This document shows, one piece after another, positions 5,747-5,954 of a stretch of 5,954 bases of DNA. The notes below the pieces were generated by a model that ran no database searches, was not told where the DNA came from, and was given only the letters and a program-made list of their open reading frames with translations. Source of the DNA: Bryobacteraceae bacterium (GTDB lineage: Bacteria > Acidobacteriota > Terriglobia > Bryobacterales > Bryobacteraceae); contig JAICMB010000227.1 of NCBI GenBank assembly GCA_025929455.1, forward strand, positions 1-5,954. Direction: 5' to 3'. Within the stretch, counting starts at the first letter, position 1; every line of letters starts with the position of its first letter. The position numbers and the translations under genes are program-made.

Positions 5747-5954
5747 CTAGTTCGACTGTGCCGAGAGCGACCTTAGACCTTCCGGCAGGAACAGTCGCGG
5801 CGCAAACTTTTCGAGGTCGCGACGCCACGTCTGCCACTCATGGTTCGTGCCGGGCGACTCATAGAAAACGTGCTTGATTTTCGCTTCATCGAGCGACGCA
5901 TGCAGGTTCTCGATGCCTTGCTTCATCCGCTCGGGCTCGGCCGTACCCACGCCA
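5747..5954 (-). CDS. 3' end of a Fes/feruloyl-esterase-like alpha/beta hydrolase (partial)
   Basis: This minus-strand frame is open from the right edge to a TAG at 5747-5749 and encodes the last ~68 residues of a longer protein. GVGTAEPERMKQG at the edge, VFYESPGTNHEWQTWRRDL and FAPRLF match the C-terminal part of the esterase family that includes enterochelin esterase and feruloyl esterase domains. The histidine in GTNHEW (codon 5840-5842) sits where the catalytic His of the Ser-Asp-His triad is found in that family; the serine lies outside the window. The GTG at 5948-5950 should not be taken as the start, because the frame stays open to the edge and a family member needs about 200 more residues. 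The substrate cannot be given from this fragment. The gene converges on the arsR-type gene and is probably unrelated to it. Confidence 0.75.
   Translation of the reverse strand, partial: GVGTAEPERMKQGIENLHASLDEAKIKHVFYESPGTNHEWQTWRRDLEKFAPRLFLPEGLRSLSAQSN

Overview
The window is GC-rich and looks like chromosomal DNA from a soil bacterium. The protein types (a CusB adaptor with a fused heavy-metal-binding domain, an SRPBCC/ArsR pair, a Fes-type esterase) and the short hairpin repeats upstream suggest an acidobacterium of the Bryobacterales/Solibacter kind. That assignment is an inference from recalled family character and was not tested by a database search.

Layout: positions 1-417 hold no convincing complete gene. 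They contain a mosaic of short GC-rich hairpins and direct repeats (about 161-387) and possibly the decayed or cut-off tail of an upstream gene (50-148). Next come two overlapping plus-strand genes: a periplasmic adaptor of a heavy-metal RND pump (418-1617, CusB-like) and the RND pump itself (1614-4832, CusA-like, HME4 copper/silver type). A promoter-like sequence that starts inside the cusA stop codon leads into a second plus-strand pair: an SRPBCC/AHSA1-type protein (4888-5340) and a small ArsR-type winged-helix regulator (5341-5700) with no spacer between them. The right edge carries the 3' end of a convergent minus-strand gene for a Fes/feruloyl-esterase-like alpha/beta hydrolase (5747-5954, cut by the window).

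CusB and CusA would form the periplasmic and inner-membrane parts of a tripartite efflux complex that moves Cu(I)/Ag(I) out of the periplasm. The third part, a TolC/CusC-like outer-membrane channel, is not in the window; the place just upstream where it often lies is occupied by the repeat mosaic. The SRPBCC-ArsR pair has its own promoter-like region with regularly spaced ACGT elements and is probably autoregulated. The regulator has no cysteine, so nothing in it supports a classical ArsR/SmtB metal-sensing site, and its link to the efflux genes may be only positional. No fully new system is evident. The repeat mosaic and the phased ACGT elements are the least explained parts.
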